Source: Symsagittifera roscoffensis (taxonomy: Eukaryota; Xenacoelomorpha; Acoela; Convolutidae). Taken from it: 64,000 bases of DNA. The stretch lies in NCBI RefSeq assembly GCF_963678635.1, contig NC_087068.1:43115649-43179648 (forward strand), written 5' to 3'. Both the position numbers and the translations under genes were made by a program. This document shows positions 32,801-41,003 of the stretch, in pieces. Position 1 is the stretch's first letter. Each line of letters opens with the position of its first letter. Below the pieces are notes generated by a model. It saw only the letters and a list, made by a program, of their open reading frames with translations, had not been told where the DNA came from and made no database searches.

Positions 32801-35557
32801 TAACAATAGTTTGTTGAAACTTGAATATCAATGTCTTCTAAAATAATAATTTTTTTGCTAAGTTCATTTTTTTTTCACGTTGAGTGGACTGGACAAAGTT
32901 TTCTGTAGCCAGCTAACAAAGGTGTATTATCACACGACCAAAATAGGCATACCTATATCTTTGGTCGTATTTTGGTCGTATTATCACACGACCAAAATAA
33001 TACCTATATCTTTGATAGCATTCACGAGGCTTTTATAGACTCAACGTCTCAATCAATAGACCAGAAAACTGTGAAAAATTTGGTTCAAGGGCTAGGTGTA
33101 AACATTTAGGTAATGTTAAAAATTTTGACTCTTTGCAACTAATTAATTTTTTGTCTGGCTGGTTTAATGTCCTATGAAAAACGGTAGTTATCAAAAAAAT
33201 CAATAGTATAAATAAGTTAAGTAGTATTTAAATAATGAATATGAAACATTATATAGGACATTCATAAAATTCGTTGAGCGCATCAAGCAAAGTTTTTTAG
33301 AAGCATTTACGAATCATTGTCAATTATAGGTTTATAGTTAAAATTCAGTGTTCGGTTTGGTTTTTTTTCAACTAAACAAAAAAAATGCAAACAAAACCAC
33401 TATAATTTTGAAGTTATTTCACAGTTTTTTACAGTGAAATCACCGCTTGTTAAAAAAAAAATTGCATGTAGTTCTTAAGCAGGGGCACAACAGCAGTTCT
33501 CTGTGACGAGCTGCACAGCTCATATGTTGCTTCTTTCCCTCGTGGATAAATGGTCTGAACTAACCTAACTTAAACCTCAGAAAGTCGGTCTTAAATAATT
33601 TAGCTTTGAGAAAAACAATAGTATCAAAAAAATGTTTCGTTTCTTGTATTAGATTTTAAATTTTCTTGCTGAAAACAAGCCTGCCAATTCTTTTATGCTT
33701 CTTTTATAGTCACTGAATGTAATTAAGACCGCTGTTAAAATTTTCTTTTAAAGACGCTTAAATTTATTTTGACTTGTAATTTCTTCAAAACTTTTCATTG
33801 TTCTTTTGTTGTTCATTCAAACTTTTATGTTAGTTGGAAGGCAAGTTGTGACTCAGGTAACAGAAGTCCAAACAGACAAAAAGTTTGGTTGATTGTTAAT
33901 TTAAAAAATAGTTTATGTTTGATTGGTTTCTTGGGGAACAAAAAAGGCATCTATTGGTCCAATTTCTCAAAAAAAATTATTATATGAATAAAAAGTGCAC
34001 CAAGGAAATTTTTATGATTTCATGAAAGTTAATGACAAGTTTTTTTTTCTTTGAAACTCAAAAGTAAAAGTTATCAATTTTTTTTCTGGTAAATTTGAGT
34101 TCATTTACACTTCTCACTTCTTCAACATACATAATAATTCCCGTAAAATTTCCCGCATTTCCCTTCAATACACAGAAGAGAAAATTGAAGAATATACAGA
34201 AAAAAAAAACAAGCTTGCCAAAATTGTTTTTTTCTTTTTAGGTAACCCTTCTGCGTGGGCTCACCCCACACTCTACGCGGCTAAAAACTTCTTCCTAGAC
34301 CTAGACGCGAATGAAGACGTGAATGTGCAAATGTACTGCGACATACACGCCCACTCTACGCTGATGAACGGGTTCATGTATGGGAATATCTTCGAGGACT
34401 CGAACAGGTTCGAGAGGCAGGCTGTGTTTCCGAGACTCATGTCGAATAACTGCGATGACTTCTCAATGGCCAACACAAACTTCAACAGGGATCAAGTTAA
34501 GGCGGGAACTGGTCGCAGATATCTAGGCGAGTATTGAACTTTTAGAATTATTAATGAATTAATACAAATCTGAATTTTTTAATTCAAGTAAGTGTGAGAT
34601 ATCAAAGAAGATTATATGCCCTTTGGCTGCCACAAGCGCCAAAACTTTATTTGGTTCTGAGCCGCCTCGAAAGTTTTCAAATAAAAAATTGGCTTCAAAT
34701 TCTAGAAATAAAAAGGGCTGTGAACTGTTTCATGTTATTTTTTTTCTTTTATTTCTGAAGTGTAATTTTTAATAATCATGAGATAGAAAAAGTCTTAGGA
34801 ACAAATGGAACAAGCTTTGGGTTTCATTCTTTTCACAAATTTTTGATATCGCCTAAAACAAACTATAAAGAAATAGAAACAAGAGTCATCCTTTCTCAGA
34901 AAAAAGTCAAGCCAACCAATAGCAAAGAAAAATTATACCAAATAATTGGTGGATATTCAACTAACCGCCATATCTTGAAGCCGAAAGTACATCAGACTTA
35001 CGTGAAATACATAAGAATTACGTAACAATTGCGTAATAACAATGGCAATCTGTGATTATGTTGCATAATAATGAAATTTTTCGGCTAGTTGGAATGGTTA
35101 TCTTATTTTCGGTTTGTTGGCCCTTCGGCTTGTTGGCCTACCACCAAATAATTGATGAGACTATAGTCACAGTTTAATGAATCTGAAATCAGAAAATATG
35201 GTTCAAATTATTTGTTTTCTGTTTGTATTCACAGGTGGTGCTATGAACGAAGATGCCCTGTGCTACACGTTAGAAGTTTCCTTTTATGGATACATGACCT
35301 CAACCTCCTCCCAAGTGATACCATACACCGAAGAAGCCTACATAAAACTAGGTCGAAACTTCGGGAAAACGTTTCTAGACTACTATCGCATGACTGGAGT
35401 CATCCCCGAGAAAATACCCAGCTCAATATCCTTAAAAGGAAACTCAAAGAAGAGTAAAAAGTTATCACGTGGTGATACTGGAGGGTTAATGGAGTACACG
35501 AGTAATGATAGCAGTAAAGGGCGCCAATATTTAACTGCAGCAGTCAGTCAGCAATAG
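20388..35557 (+). CDS. AGBL4: Cytosolic carboxypeptidase 6 (tubulin deglutamylase), six coding exons
   Basis: Spliced from 20388-20865, 21274-21439, 22999-23194, 30922-31135, 34242-34526 and 35235-35557: 1662 nt, 553 residues, frame kept at every join. This is an M14 metallocarboxypeptidase of the CCP6 group, which shortens polyglutamate side chains on tubulin and other proteins in the cytosol and cilia. Residues 1-95 are Pro/Ser/Asn-rich and probably disordered. The N-domain follows ([27 protein letters not shown]). The catalytic domain has zinc ligands H289 and E292 (HPGE) and H387 (DIHAHST), the substrate Arg in LNRHW (349), and catalytic Glu460 in [10 protein letters not shown]. All key residues are present. 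Family members are about 500 residues long; the extra length is the N-terminal tail. The start is the first ATG of the open frame; a further 5' non-coding exon is possible. Introns 3 and 4 carry mobile elements. Confidence 0.95.
21274..21439 (+). CDS. AGBL4: AGBL4 exon 2
   Basis: Encodes [13 protein letters not shown]...[11 protein letters not shown], among the most conserved CCP6 stretches. The acceptor is TTTTAG at 21273 and the donor GTATAT at 21440. Confidence 0.94.
21440..22998 (+). other. AGBL4 intron 2
   Basis: 1559 bp. It contains two diverged copies of a dispersed family with the word TTGGTCTTCATAATTAACC (about 21520-21720 and 22230-22420), a CCATATATGG palindrome near 22134, and a cluster of CAGTCGAAAC words at 22660-22880. 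Confidence 0.7.
22999..23194 (+). CDS. AGBL4: AGBL4 exon 3
   Basis: Encodes [18 protein letters not shown] through RQK, the segment before the zinc-binding HPGE exon. The acceptor is TTTTAG, the donor GTATGA, and the intron phase at its end is 0. Confidence 0.94.
23671..23675. other. Target-site duplication of retrotransposon B (left)
   Basis: ACATT, repeated at 30673-30677 after the right LTR. Confidence 0.85.
23676..23889 (-). repeat. Retrotransposon B left LTR
   Basis: 214 bp, one mismatch to 30459-30672. It contains perfect hairpins at 23783-23805 (CATTCTCTCCG / CGGAGAGAATG) and 23849-23873 (ATGTTTTGCA / TGCAAAACAT), and a shorter ATGACC/GGTCAT pair between them. Confidence 0.93.
23890..23903 (-). 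other. Polypurine tract of retrotransposon B
   Basis: The minus strand reads CCTGCTTAGGGGAA directly before the LTR; the purine run AGGGGAA is short. Confidence 0.55.
24616..27087 (-). CDS. Retrotransposon B integrase with long C-terminal tail
   Basis: 823 codons from the first Met; the frame is open back to a single TAA at 27154-27156. HHCC finger: H122 and H125 (LHETHPGQ), C154 and C157 (CSEC). DDE core: D189 (NLDFAGP), D248 (IRVDHA), E284 (GLVEKL). From about residue 390 a long Ser/Asn/Glu-rich tail follows, with RKSDIAIPI and [17 protein letters not shown] matching the tail of element A. No chromodomain is seen. Integrase is in the same frame as the RNase H ORF, so it could be reached by stop-codon readthrough, or the stop is a mutation, or this is a separate ORF. 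The similar split in element A favours a lineage trait, but this is not proven. Confidence 0.92.
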   Translation of the reverse strand: MNNKNIVINPTTSGISVDLDFQLLSDHANLVKKYRENLKLPDRPLDLNILFNAKLVALLTEDDPMLSPIVKALQNKVEKINANSPYFKHFTRDLHESDGLLYMDGKLVIPFTLRNAMMKTLHETHPGQFGMKYLAQYIWWPHINRQIYFHGKNCSECTSAGKNLKTVIPKSQISELPPLSEPNEELNLDFAGPLDSYWGSKKYILLCIDRFSKFPSAKITSSTSSKTVIEFLQEYIFLHGIPYSIRVDHATCFTCQDFKSFCDSNNIKIIFCTVGDHRSNGLVEKLVHTVKIKLLAISKEHDKSTLQNAVSNIIWNLRSSYQSKIKCSPFEIHYNRKPNTIWKQLASGKPSFGILDKGKSILSKERAKDWNADDRLEDGYKDDLIAKKNQNPTEKGYDTDYASSSKIIANRLPIKSPFKGKILRKSNGNINRDCLYKELNKRIINSSTSTVKLSDGKIIRKSDIAIPIYTSNKIRPFKGNISFPYFPNANVEVGQKQKGPSRKPRSRKPTRRTARQLNPTTSDNLTRTYVSGSSHKHTRRQTHHAKKSTTPPGYFASDESMIIPSDISDTSEWEWIAGGFPCRDVARERFISDLNTPHVSIKNNHNSAKTRPEIKSEVLENYIDPNSEQPREQPYECPISIIPAGRTPSTEEQKTVTQGGDNDNSEHQNGQDECNPTDNNSVTDFPVYEINDSSDECTVLTDPTTKSGKITPTIRRSGRNVGPPKFYGKRYFIDAVDNIQEISGSATDPIVIEIEEPHTSDNKTTPAELIVLDSSSSSSNQISTSSTDESLRMELENFGDHSDLDSELFNKELENFLNDYKSL
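27154..30459 (-). CDS. gag-pol: Retrotransposon B Gag-protease-RT-RNase H polyprotein
   Basis: 1101 codons, uninterrupted. The start MAQSTNESN overlaps the LTR/PBS junction. Gag capsid covers about 1-250. Zinc knuckles lie at 284-319 (CMKCGGVF...; [14 protein letters not shown] is CX2CX4HX4C). The protease motif at 411 reads DSAS rather than the usual DTG/DSG. RT covers about 560-780 with YLDD at 727-730. RNase H runs from about 874 ([28 protein letters not shown]). After the RNase H domain there are about 100 residues, ending NSAFL and a TAA. Gag and Pol share one frame, so no frameshift is needed in this family, and the Gag break in element A is then likely a lesion. Confidence 0.94.
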   Translation of the reverse strand: MAQSTNESNVRGIPPFWQNHTVDPPIPWEDWSDLFQLAIIAKENIDIENLFNPSERQHPLPPNLENPTDGETDAQRRSRLERNTQEQRRYDEEETASIKTETKKFNGMRIEEADKKLRSVLYLALGNEGKRIFGQKFTKVKVLQISFKEFWEFLAIAFVRKTNVTFERHKLLNRKQRERESLEQFWGALAEMAKKCDISAGEEEWIRDIFINNMKNYDIQRKLLTETLPPREALNVALIDEKGILNHLKLTNNFKSNGSSVHRPSNHFNVKREPTLNIEKSNNCMKCGGVFSKGHLAVCPAKDTTCTSCKFKGHFTRLCKSRRKNVNIVNTQIVDNTDFNPSDIPDVNTDLIDRECCGVINAWSESGQSENDDYSVLNVTTIFDNDGKELKKLLNIGLGKENQVILNIQVDSASPVSFLKKNVLHELKLRDPYLKIYPVDKSTRDLYCGFTDNAINITGKVKLPIFSNGWSDNDCQFFLTEGHERNILGNDNLPKVGIEVSQKHFPHFQTNKQCKSINSISQSNQDREILNITKSFKNLFLRIGKINNQMKITHFHEPLKPIQLKGRRVPLHLLDAVKSELNRLKAEGHIKKLENCDEDRFISPIVITCKKDKSIKLALDSKFINKQIYKNKYQMPNIHELVDNVAAQITNDSVGEVWFTNLDLKNAYSQLALDKFTSNQCNFSIVGGDITGTYQFLTGFYGLGDMPNEFQKVMDSTLGSIPFTNCYLDDILIASKGSFLEHKNIVLKILSTLDEYNFAVKWSKCKFFQKEIEWLGFKISKSGITPLFDKSKAIKDLPIPKNLKELRSFFGSTNQYIKFVPNLASLGSPLRPLLNKKSLFQWNDDHTKAFEKIKEEIVNLTENTHFDVKRKTRVKTDAPHNGLGASLEQLHGNDWKTTSFASRFLNPHESKYSTNKLELLGVVWAVEHYKNYLYGSDFEVITDHKALLSALSPNHGNKTYHSRLTRWVDRLLPFNFSIKHIAGKDMGFTDLISRIPSGNALPISHYDEEFVVANINKINKSLNPPEKLKTTCSAIGFNLENSDYALLRNYLIAAVLKLINSSFPICSFNHKRTEFCTSNCIPTDYSNTNTLIISISNSAFL
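30449..30458 (-). other. Primer binding site of retrotransposon B (tRNA-Ser-like)
   Basis: The minus strand reads TGGCGCAGTC directly after the LTR. It shares eight bases with the PBS of element A plus a one-base change compatible with another tRNA-Ser acceptor stem. It overlaps the Gag ATG. Confidence 0.65.
30459..30672 (-). repeat. Retrotransposon B right LTR
   Basis: 214 bp, TGATAAAATG...ATCACAACA, with the same hairpins as the left LTR. It is followed by ACATT (30673-30677). Confidence 0.93.
30673..30677. other. Target-site duplication of retrotransposon B (right)
   Basis: ACATT, identical to 23671-23675. Confidence 0.85.
30922..31135 (+). CDS. AGBL4: AGBL4 exon 4
   Basis: Encodes [16 protein letters not shown]... 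to FDLNRHW, with two zinc ligands (HPGE) and the substrate-binding Arg. The acceptor is TTCCTAG at 30921 and the donor GTATGG at 31136, phase 1. Confidence 0.95.
31631..32038 (+). mobile_element. hAT-type MITE, copy 1
   Basis: 408 bp with imperfect terminal inverted repeats: CAGGGGCGGATCCAGG at the left, and the right end complement CAGGGTGGACTTAG. Interior words GGTCGACCAA, TTTTGGCGCGCGC and GGGGGTCGAATCC recur in copies at 40619 and 46875. No clear 8-bp duplication survives here. It is non-autonomous. Confidence 0.7.
32530..32916. repeat. 387-bp foldback (long hairpin) element in AGBL4 intron 4
   Basis: Two arms of about 185-190 bp in inverted orientation meet with almost no loop near 32723. 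Left landmarks AGTTGGTTAC, TTTAGAAGACATTGAT, AGTGTCATTTTACT and TTTGTTTCAAT recur reversed at 32914-32732. Arm identity is about 85-90% by eye. No coding capacity. Transcription of the host gene would produce a long intronic hairpin. Confidence 0.85.
34242..34526 (+). CDS. AGBL4: AGBL4 exon 5
   Basis: Encodes [11 protein letters not shown]... with the third zinc ligand in [17 protein letters not shown] and ending [10 protein letters not shown]. The frame and homology force the exon to end after CTAG at 34526, where the next bases are GCGAGT, giving a GC donor. The nearby GT at 34531 would shift the next exon out of frame. Confidence 0.92.
34527..35234 (+). other. AGBL4 intron 5, probable GC-AG intron
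   Basis: 708 bp, donor GCGAGT and acceptor TTCACAG. AG|GCGAGT resembles the known minor GC-AG donor class. No repeat or gene is recognised inside. Confidence 0.75.
35235..35557 (+). CDS. AGBL4: AGBL4 exon 6 and stop codon
   Basis: Encodes [19 protein letters not shown] with the catalytic Glu, then [23 protein letters not shown], then a Ser/Lys-rich, poorly conserved tail ending in TAG. Confidence 0.94.
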
Positions 35558-37855
35558 CAGTTTTTGTAAACAAATGGCAACAAAAAAACTTATAAAAAAT
35601 CTTTTCTGTATTTGTATTGGTGACGAAGGGACATACGTCTTGGTTGTATAAACAGTAACTATGTCTTATTTCACTCACAGTTTTTTTCTTCAGTCTTTTT
35701 TTCAACGATTTCAATCTCAGAAGCAACTTTTTTGCAAAACAAAACAAGCTCGTTTTTTTGCGAAATTGGTTTAATCAGAAAAGCGAACCATATGAATGAC
35801 CTAGAACTACCGACCTTTTTGTTTAAAAGAAAAAATTTATACGAGGGCTTTGTAATCAGCTTTTTCAATACTATTGAATTTAAAAAGAACGCTTTGCAAT
35901 GGAGCTATTTGACTAGTAATTTGACAGGTTTTTAATGTGAGCTGGATAGTGATTGAAGAAAATTTACTGTTTTGATGATAAAAACCTGAAAAAATGGGCA
36001 GGTGCTTAAACAAGCCGGTCAATTTTATTTTAAGCAAAATTTTGTGCAAAATGAGCACATTTTAACAACTCGGAAAATCCGATTTTAACCATTCGGAAAG
36101 CTCTCCCAGAACACTATTACAACACTTTTCAGCCAAAGTTTTCTGTTTTCAAAAAGTAACGGCCGACTAAAACTAAAACACGACAAAAGTTTTACTCTAT
36201 AATTTCTAATTTAGTTTTGTGCAGCTTATGTTATTTTAAAAGACTCAACCTTTTTAAACTGTTAAGAGAGAATTTTTTTTCATTTTCAAAACTGTGTTTT
36301 AAATAAAAAATGTGCTTTTTTCTCAAATATCCGTCACGATAGTTTTCCAGGTAAAATTAAAATCAAATTAAAATCAAAAAATCCCATCAATTTTTTTTTA
36401 CGATTTCTCGTCATCTGATGAAAAATCATTGAAACTTTATAGAGACTCTTAAGTTTTGAATTTTGAATCTGTCTTAAAAATTTTTGTCTTTGTCCTTTTT
36501 TCGGAAGATTAAAAAAAACCTCTAACTTATTCGAACAATACAACTTGGATTTTGAGTCATTTTGTCAAGTCGAACAGACTAAATCTGCGTAACGGAAGAT
36601 AAACTTGTCAAGCAAAACTTTATCTGAAGTTTTGGATTTATTTGACTCTAGTTGGCAGACTTTCACTGGTATTAAGCGGGAAGTAGTAGCTGTTGCTTTT
36701 CTTGCCTTGGTAGACTTTTTACTTAAAAATGTGTGATTTTGTAATATTTCTTTCTAAATTTTTATGATGCTACCTCATAACAAATTGACAGCAAAACTTT
36801 GAAGTCGGTTCAAGCAAAACTCATCTCGCCAAAAAATAATTATGATTTAATTGCAAAAACTCAGCTGCGTACAGCTTATTTTTTCGAAAAAAGTTTGAAT
36901 AAAATTGAAAAAAATATCTGTGTCCCTGAAATCTGATTTTCAAAATGTCTAAGTAAAATGCAATAATTGAAATCTGTAAGCAAAATGAACTAACCAAACT
37001 TAAGTCATCAAGAGTATACAAAATTGATGGCCCAAACAAAACTATAGTCCGAGTAAATATTTGATTAAAAAGGCATGTGTGTCTCCGGAACGGATACCTG
37101 AGACGAAACTTGAAACATGTTAAAATTTGTAAGCAAACCCCACTTAAAAAGTTGGAACAGAATCTGTAAAAAAACTGAAACGCAACTTTTAGCGGCACAA
37201 TTTCTTATCGCTGAATCTGCATCAAAATTGTATCAAAATTTTGTCGATGCTAGCGAGTTCCGCATTTTCGCATTTGTTAGTGAACTTATCCAGTTTTTTA
37301 GTGAACTGAGAGCTTGTACACAATCAATTCAAGCGTGAATTATAAAAAACTGCCTTAATGAAAGCAAACGCGGAATTAAAAACAAATACACAACCTTTGT
37401 CAGTGGAACCTATAAAAGTTTTAAAAGGAACGCCCTTTAAAATTGTTGATTTTTTCGATTTAAACGATCAGGACCATAAAAAAAGTTATTTTTCACAGAA
37501 CTTTTTGTTTTCGGATTAAATGAATTTGAAATTTTTTCAGTTTTTGGGATAATGGTAAAATAATCTTTTGATGCTTCCACCTTGAGTGTTGTAATCTCAA
37601 ACTTAGGATAAGTTTGCGCAAGTGTCAGCGTTCAATTTTTTGATTGATGCAGATCACAAATTGCAATAAACTCGAATATAAAAGACATTGTTTGAGTTAA
37701 ATTTCTTTTATCAATATCTATATCACAATCAGCATATCAATATATATTATAAAACTGAGCAATAAAATCTGCGTTGGGTGACACAATCAGCATCCAAGAA
37801 AACGCTAGTTATTCTCCGCATTTGTTAGTTTCGTGAGTTGCAAATTTTCACTGCA
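35558..37855. other. Downstream region of AGBL4, no gene recognised
   Basis: AT-rich. The first good AATAAA on the plus strand that I noticed is at 36302-36307, about 750 bases after the stop, a possible but unproven poly(A) signal. Short open frames on both strands (up to 125 codons) show no domain. Confidence 0.4.
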
Positions 37856-37882
37856 AGCCGCGAGGGCCAAATCCTCGCGGCT
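37856..37882. repeat. Perfect GC-rich hairpin
   Basis: AGCCGCGAGG, loop GCCAAAT, CCTCGCGGCT: a perfect 10-bp stem in otherwise AT-rich sequence. Confidence 0.8.
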
Positions 37883-37994
37883 CTGTTAATATTTTCAGAA
37901 AAGGTTAAAGGTTAATTGCATGTATAGACATATATGTATATGTATAAAAAATTATATAGATTTGTATATATCCGCATTCAAGTTTAGGCGTGAA

Positions 37995-38212
37995 AAACTG
38001 ATTATAACGGATTATTATGATGATTTTTTGACAGTTATAATTGATTATAATTACCAAAATTAGGTGTTTAAAGGATTTATAATTGATTATAATCGTGATT
38101 TTTTAGAGATGATCTAAGATGATAATCTTTTATAATTGATTATAATTGATTATAGTTCTTAAAAAAACCCTTAGAATCAATTATAATCGATTATAATGGA
38201 TTATAACCTCTC
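37995..38212. repeat. ATAATTGATTATAATCG microrepeat cluster
   Basis: At least ten occurrences of TTATAATYRATTATAA-like words in about 220 bp, both overlapping and inverted. A smaller cluster lies at about 38656-38688. Confidence 0.75.
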
Positions 38213-38734
38213 ATTTTGCCAAAACTTTGTCAATTCAAAACTATATTCGAAATATTTCTTATGGGTTATTATTTTTGTTTGTGTCAATAGGAACATCACC
38301 AAAAGAAAGATCTCTTGAACACTTTGGTACATCTGAACACAAAGTTTTACCTCGAAACAAAAGTTTCATAGCGATCCTTTCATACTACTGAAAACATTCT
38401 CGCGTTAGATGAAAAATAAATCTTCCGAATCAATCATGAAACTAAATCAATTTGCTGATGTTTTGATGATCAAAAAGATTAAAAGATGCATCACGAAACA
38501 ACTCTAATGGGGAAGAAATGAAAAAAATTCTATATTTGGATTGATTGGAAACTTTACAAACCTTTTTCTCATTTTCCATAGGAACCAACGTCTACAAAAA
38601 GCATAAAACATAAGCAATTTAGATGCAACTTTGAAAAAAACGAACAATTAAGAGGGATTATAATCAATTATAATCGATCATAATGGATTTTTGTGCAAAA
38701 CCAAAGAATTAGAAATTCGAATAAAAATAATGGA

Positions 38735-38957
38735 TTAGAATTATGCGCACGAATGGTTCAGTAGTCGCGGTTGCTCTTAATAAAAAGAAACCGAAATATC
38801 ATCTAACAACAAAAGAAAAAATGGCCATTAAGTTTATTACCGCAACTCCCAAATGACCAGCATATACACTGTCTTTCTGGGTGAATTTCGAAAGTAACTC
38901 TCCTTTTTCTATATCTCTTATTTTGTGATAGATGGAGAGAGCTGCACTAATCTTGGA
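38735..38957 (-). repeat. Inverted repeat, left arm (ends at assembly gap)
   Basis: 223 bp, the reverse complement of 39784-40006 with roughly 95% identity. Outer ends are TTAGAA/TTCTAA. The arm is cut exactly by the run of N, so its true inner end is unknown. Confidence 0.88.
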
Positions 38958-39157
38958 NNNNNNNNNNNNNNNNNNNNNNNNNNNNNNNNNNNNNNNNNNN
39001 NNNNNNNNNNNNNNNNNNNNNNNNNNNNNNNNNNNNNNNNNNNNNNNNNNNNNNNNNNNNNNNNNNNNNNNNNNNNNNNNNNNNNNNNNNNNNNNNNNNN
39101 NNNNNNNNNNNNNNNNNNNNNNNNNNNNNNNNNNNNNNNNNNNNNNNNNNNNNNNNN
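38958..39157. other. Assembly gap of 200 N
   Basis: A run of exactly 200 unknown bases, probably a nominal length. Open frames passing through it are meaningless. Confidence 0.99.
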
Positions 39158-39783
39158 CCCTTTAGTTATCCCAATAAAAATATTAACTAAGGTTTGATGA
39201 TGAGTTTTTGTTCGAACTTTTGAAAAAAGTTTAAAAATATTTATTTTTAAATGGTTGCTCAATTAGGAAATTTTTATGCCTCTCGAGAATTTTATTTTAA
39301 TTGTGATTAAATTGTATAGCTCTGAAGTTTTTAAAGTTGCCAACTTGAAATACTGGATGTGTGGCTGGAAAAACATTCACAATTGTTAATTCAGGACGTA
39401 TCTAGGTTTTTCTCGAGGGAAGCTGATTTTTGAATCAAGAAACAAAAAGAATGAAGAATTGCAATATCGGGTGTCTCACAAAAAACTCTAGTTAACAACC
39501 ATCCAGGAATATTTATTTTGTCACTTTCTCCAAAAGTCTGAACAAAAAGCCATCATCGCGTGAATAAATATTTTGAGGTAGCTTAGGGGGGGTGGGGTTT
39601 GTTAATTTCAGTTTTCACATGGGAATTGTTGGCATTACCCATCATTACATCACATTGGAATTAAAGTGATCACCGGGGCATGGGAAGGGACGGGCTTACT
39701 TTATGGCACAATGTGACAGTGCGGTTAACGGCGACAATCACTTTATGTAGATGGATTTTCAACATAGCCCCAAGGAATATAGT

Positions 39784-40006
39784 TCCAAGATTAGTGCAGC
39801 TCTCTCCATCTATCACAAAATGAAAGATCGAGAAATAAGAGAGTTACTTTCGAAATTCACCCAGAAAGACAGTGTATATGCTGGTCATTTGGGAGTTGCG
39901 TTAATAAACGTAATGGCCATTTTTTCTTTGGTTGTTAGATGATATTTCGGTTTCTTTTTATTAAGAGCAACCGCGACTACTGAACCATTCTTGCGCATAG
40001 TTCTAA
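39784..40006 (+). repeat. Inverted repeat, right arm
   Basis: Partner of 38735-38957. An open frame (39751-39942) crosses it and is also open in the left arm. Nearly all differences between the two arms change the amino acid, which argues against selection on a protein. Confidence 0.85.
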
Positions 40007-40618
40007 TTATCCGCCACCATTCATGCACACATTTTCTTGTGTTTCTCCATAAAAGTAAGGACTTGAAAACAATATTTTAGTTTTTTGGTGTTGCAGTTTA
40101 TTCCATCTTCGATTAAAAACAAAAAAAACGTAACCAAGTTAACCACGCTAGGTCTTGATTTTGGTAGTTGGTTATAAGCTTTTTGTATAATCATCCTTTT
40201 TTCATTTCCTATTATTTCCCTAAATTATTTATAGCCGTTAATTTTCATTAGTCTTTAATCGACAATATAAAACACATCTATAATGCATCAATCGCTTTTT
40301 TATAGTTAAATATAGTCATTACATTGCAAAAATAATTCCATTTCTTTTTTCAATGAAATTGAAATACAAAATTGCAATACTGGTGGTTTTTGCCCATCTA
40401 TTATCAAAATGGTAGAAGTGCGATTAATAATTTCCTGGTGAATATGGCTCCTTTGACGCCATCGTGACAACAAAGCTCACAAGCGACAAGAGGTAAAGTG
40501 GATTGCGACTAGTATAAAAGTTATCCGTAACTTGTTCTTTTGTACGGCAGGAAAAATGGGTAAACTTATGAGGTCAGTTACCATTAGTTCGAAGAGTTTT
40601 GAAGCATACTTTTCGTAC
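40007..40618. other. Intergenic, no gene recognised
   Basis: AT-rich, no ORF with a recognisable domain. Confidence 0.4.
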
Positions 40619-41003
40619 CAGGGGGCGGATCTAGGATTTTCTCAAGGGGGAGGCGGATTTTCGAAAAATTTTCGAACATTTTGTCTACGTTTTTTTTAGG
40701 TCGACCAAGTTGATTTTCCGAATTCTCCCAGGGCACTAAAAAAACATTTCTGCGCCACAGGCAAAAAAAAACGGGCCAAAAAAGGCATTTTTCGGAGAGA
40801 AAAAATTCAAAAAAACGCGTTTTTTCGGCGCGCACTCCACCATCAAAGTACGAATATATTGGCGCCGAAAACGTTTTTAGAAAAAATTTAGGGTCAGTCA
40901 GCCAAAAAAGGATATCTCTAAATGGTACAAAGGAGAACCCTTTGGGTCGGCAGGGGGTCGAATCCTTGAGAGGGGGGACCCCCCTAAATCCGCCTCTACT
41001 CTG
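40619..41003 (+). mobile_element. hAT-type MITE, copy 2
   Basis: 385 bp. The left end is CAGGGGGCGGATCTAGG and the right end complement CAGAGTAGAGGCGGATTTAGG. The interior shares GGTCGACCAA, TTTTTTCGGCGCGC and GGGGGTCGAATCC with copies 1 and 3. Confidence 0.75.

Larger units (their letters stand above)
31136..34241 (+). other. AGBL4 intron 4
   Basis: 3.1 kb. It holds a hAT-type MITE (31631-32038), a 387-bp foldback (32530-32916), a short tandem duplication of GTATTATCACACGACC (32924-33005), and otherwise AT-rich sequence without a gene. Confidence 0.75.

Noticed and set aside
39751-39942. 63-codon frame open in both inverted arms
   Set aside because: Differences between the arms are nearly all non-synonymous, so there is no sign of protein selection.
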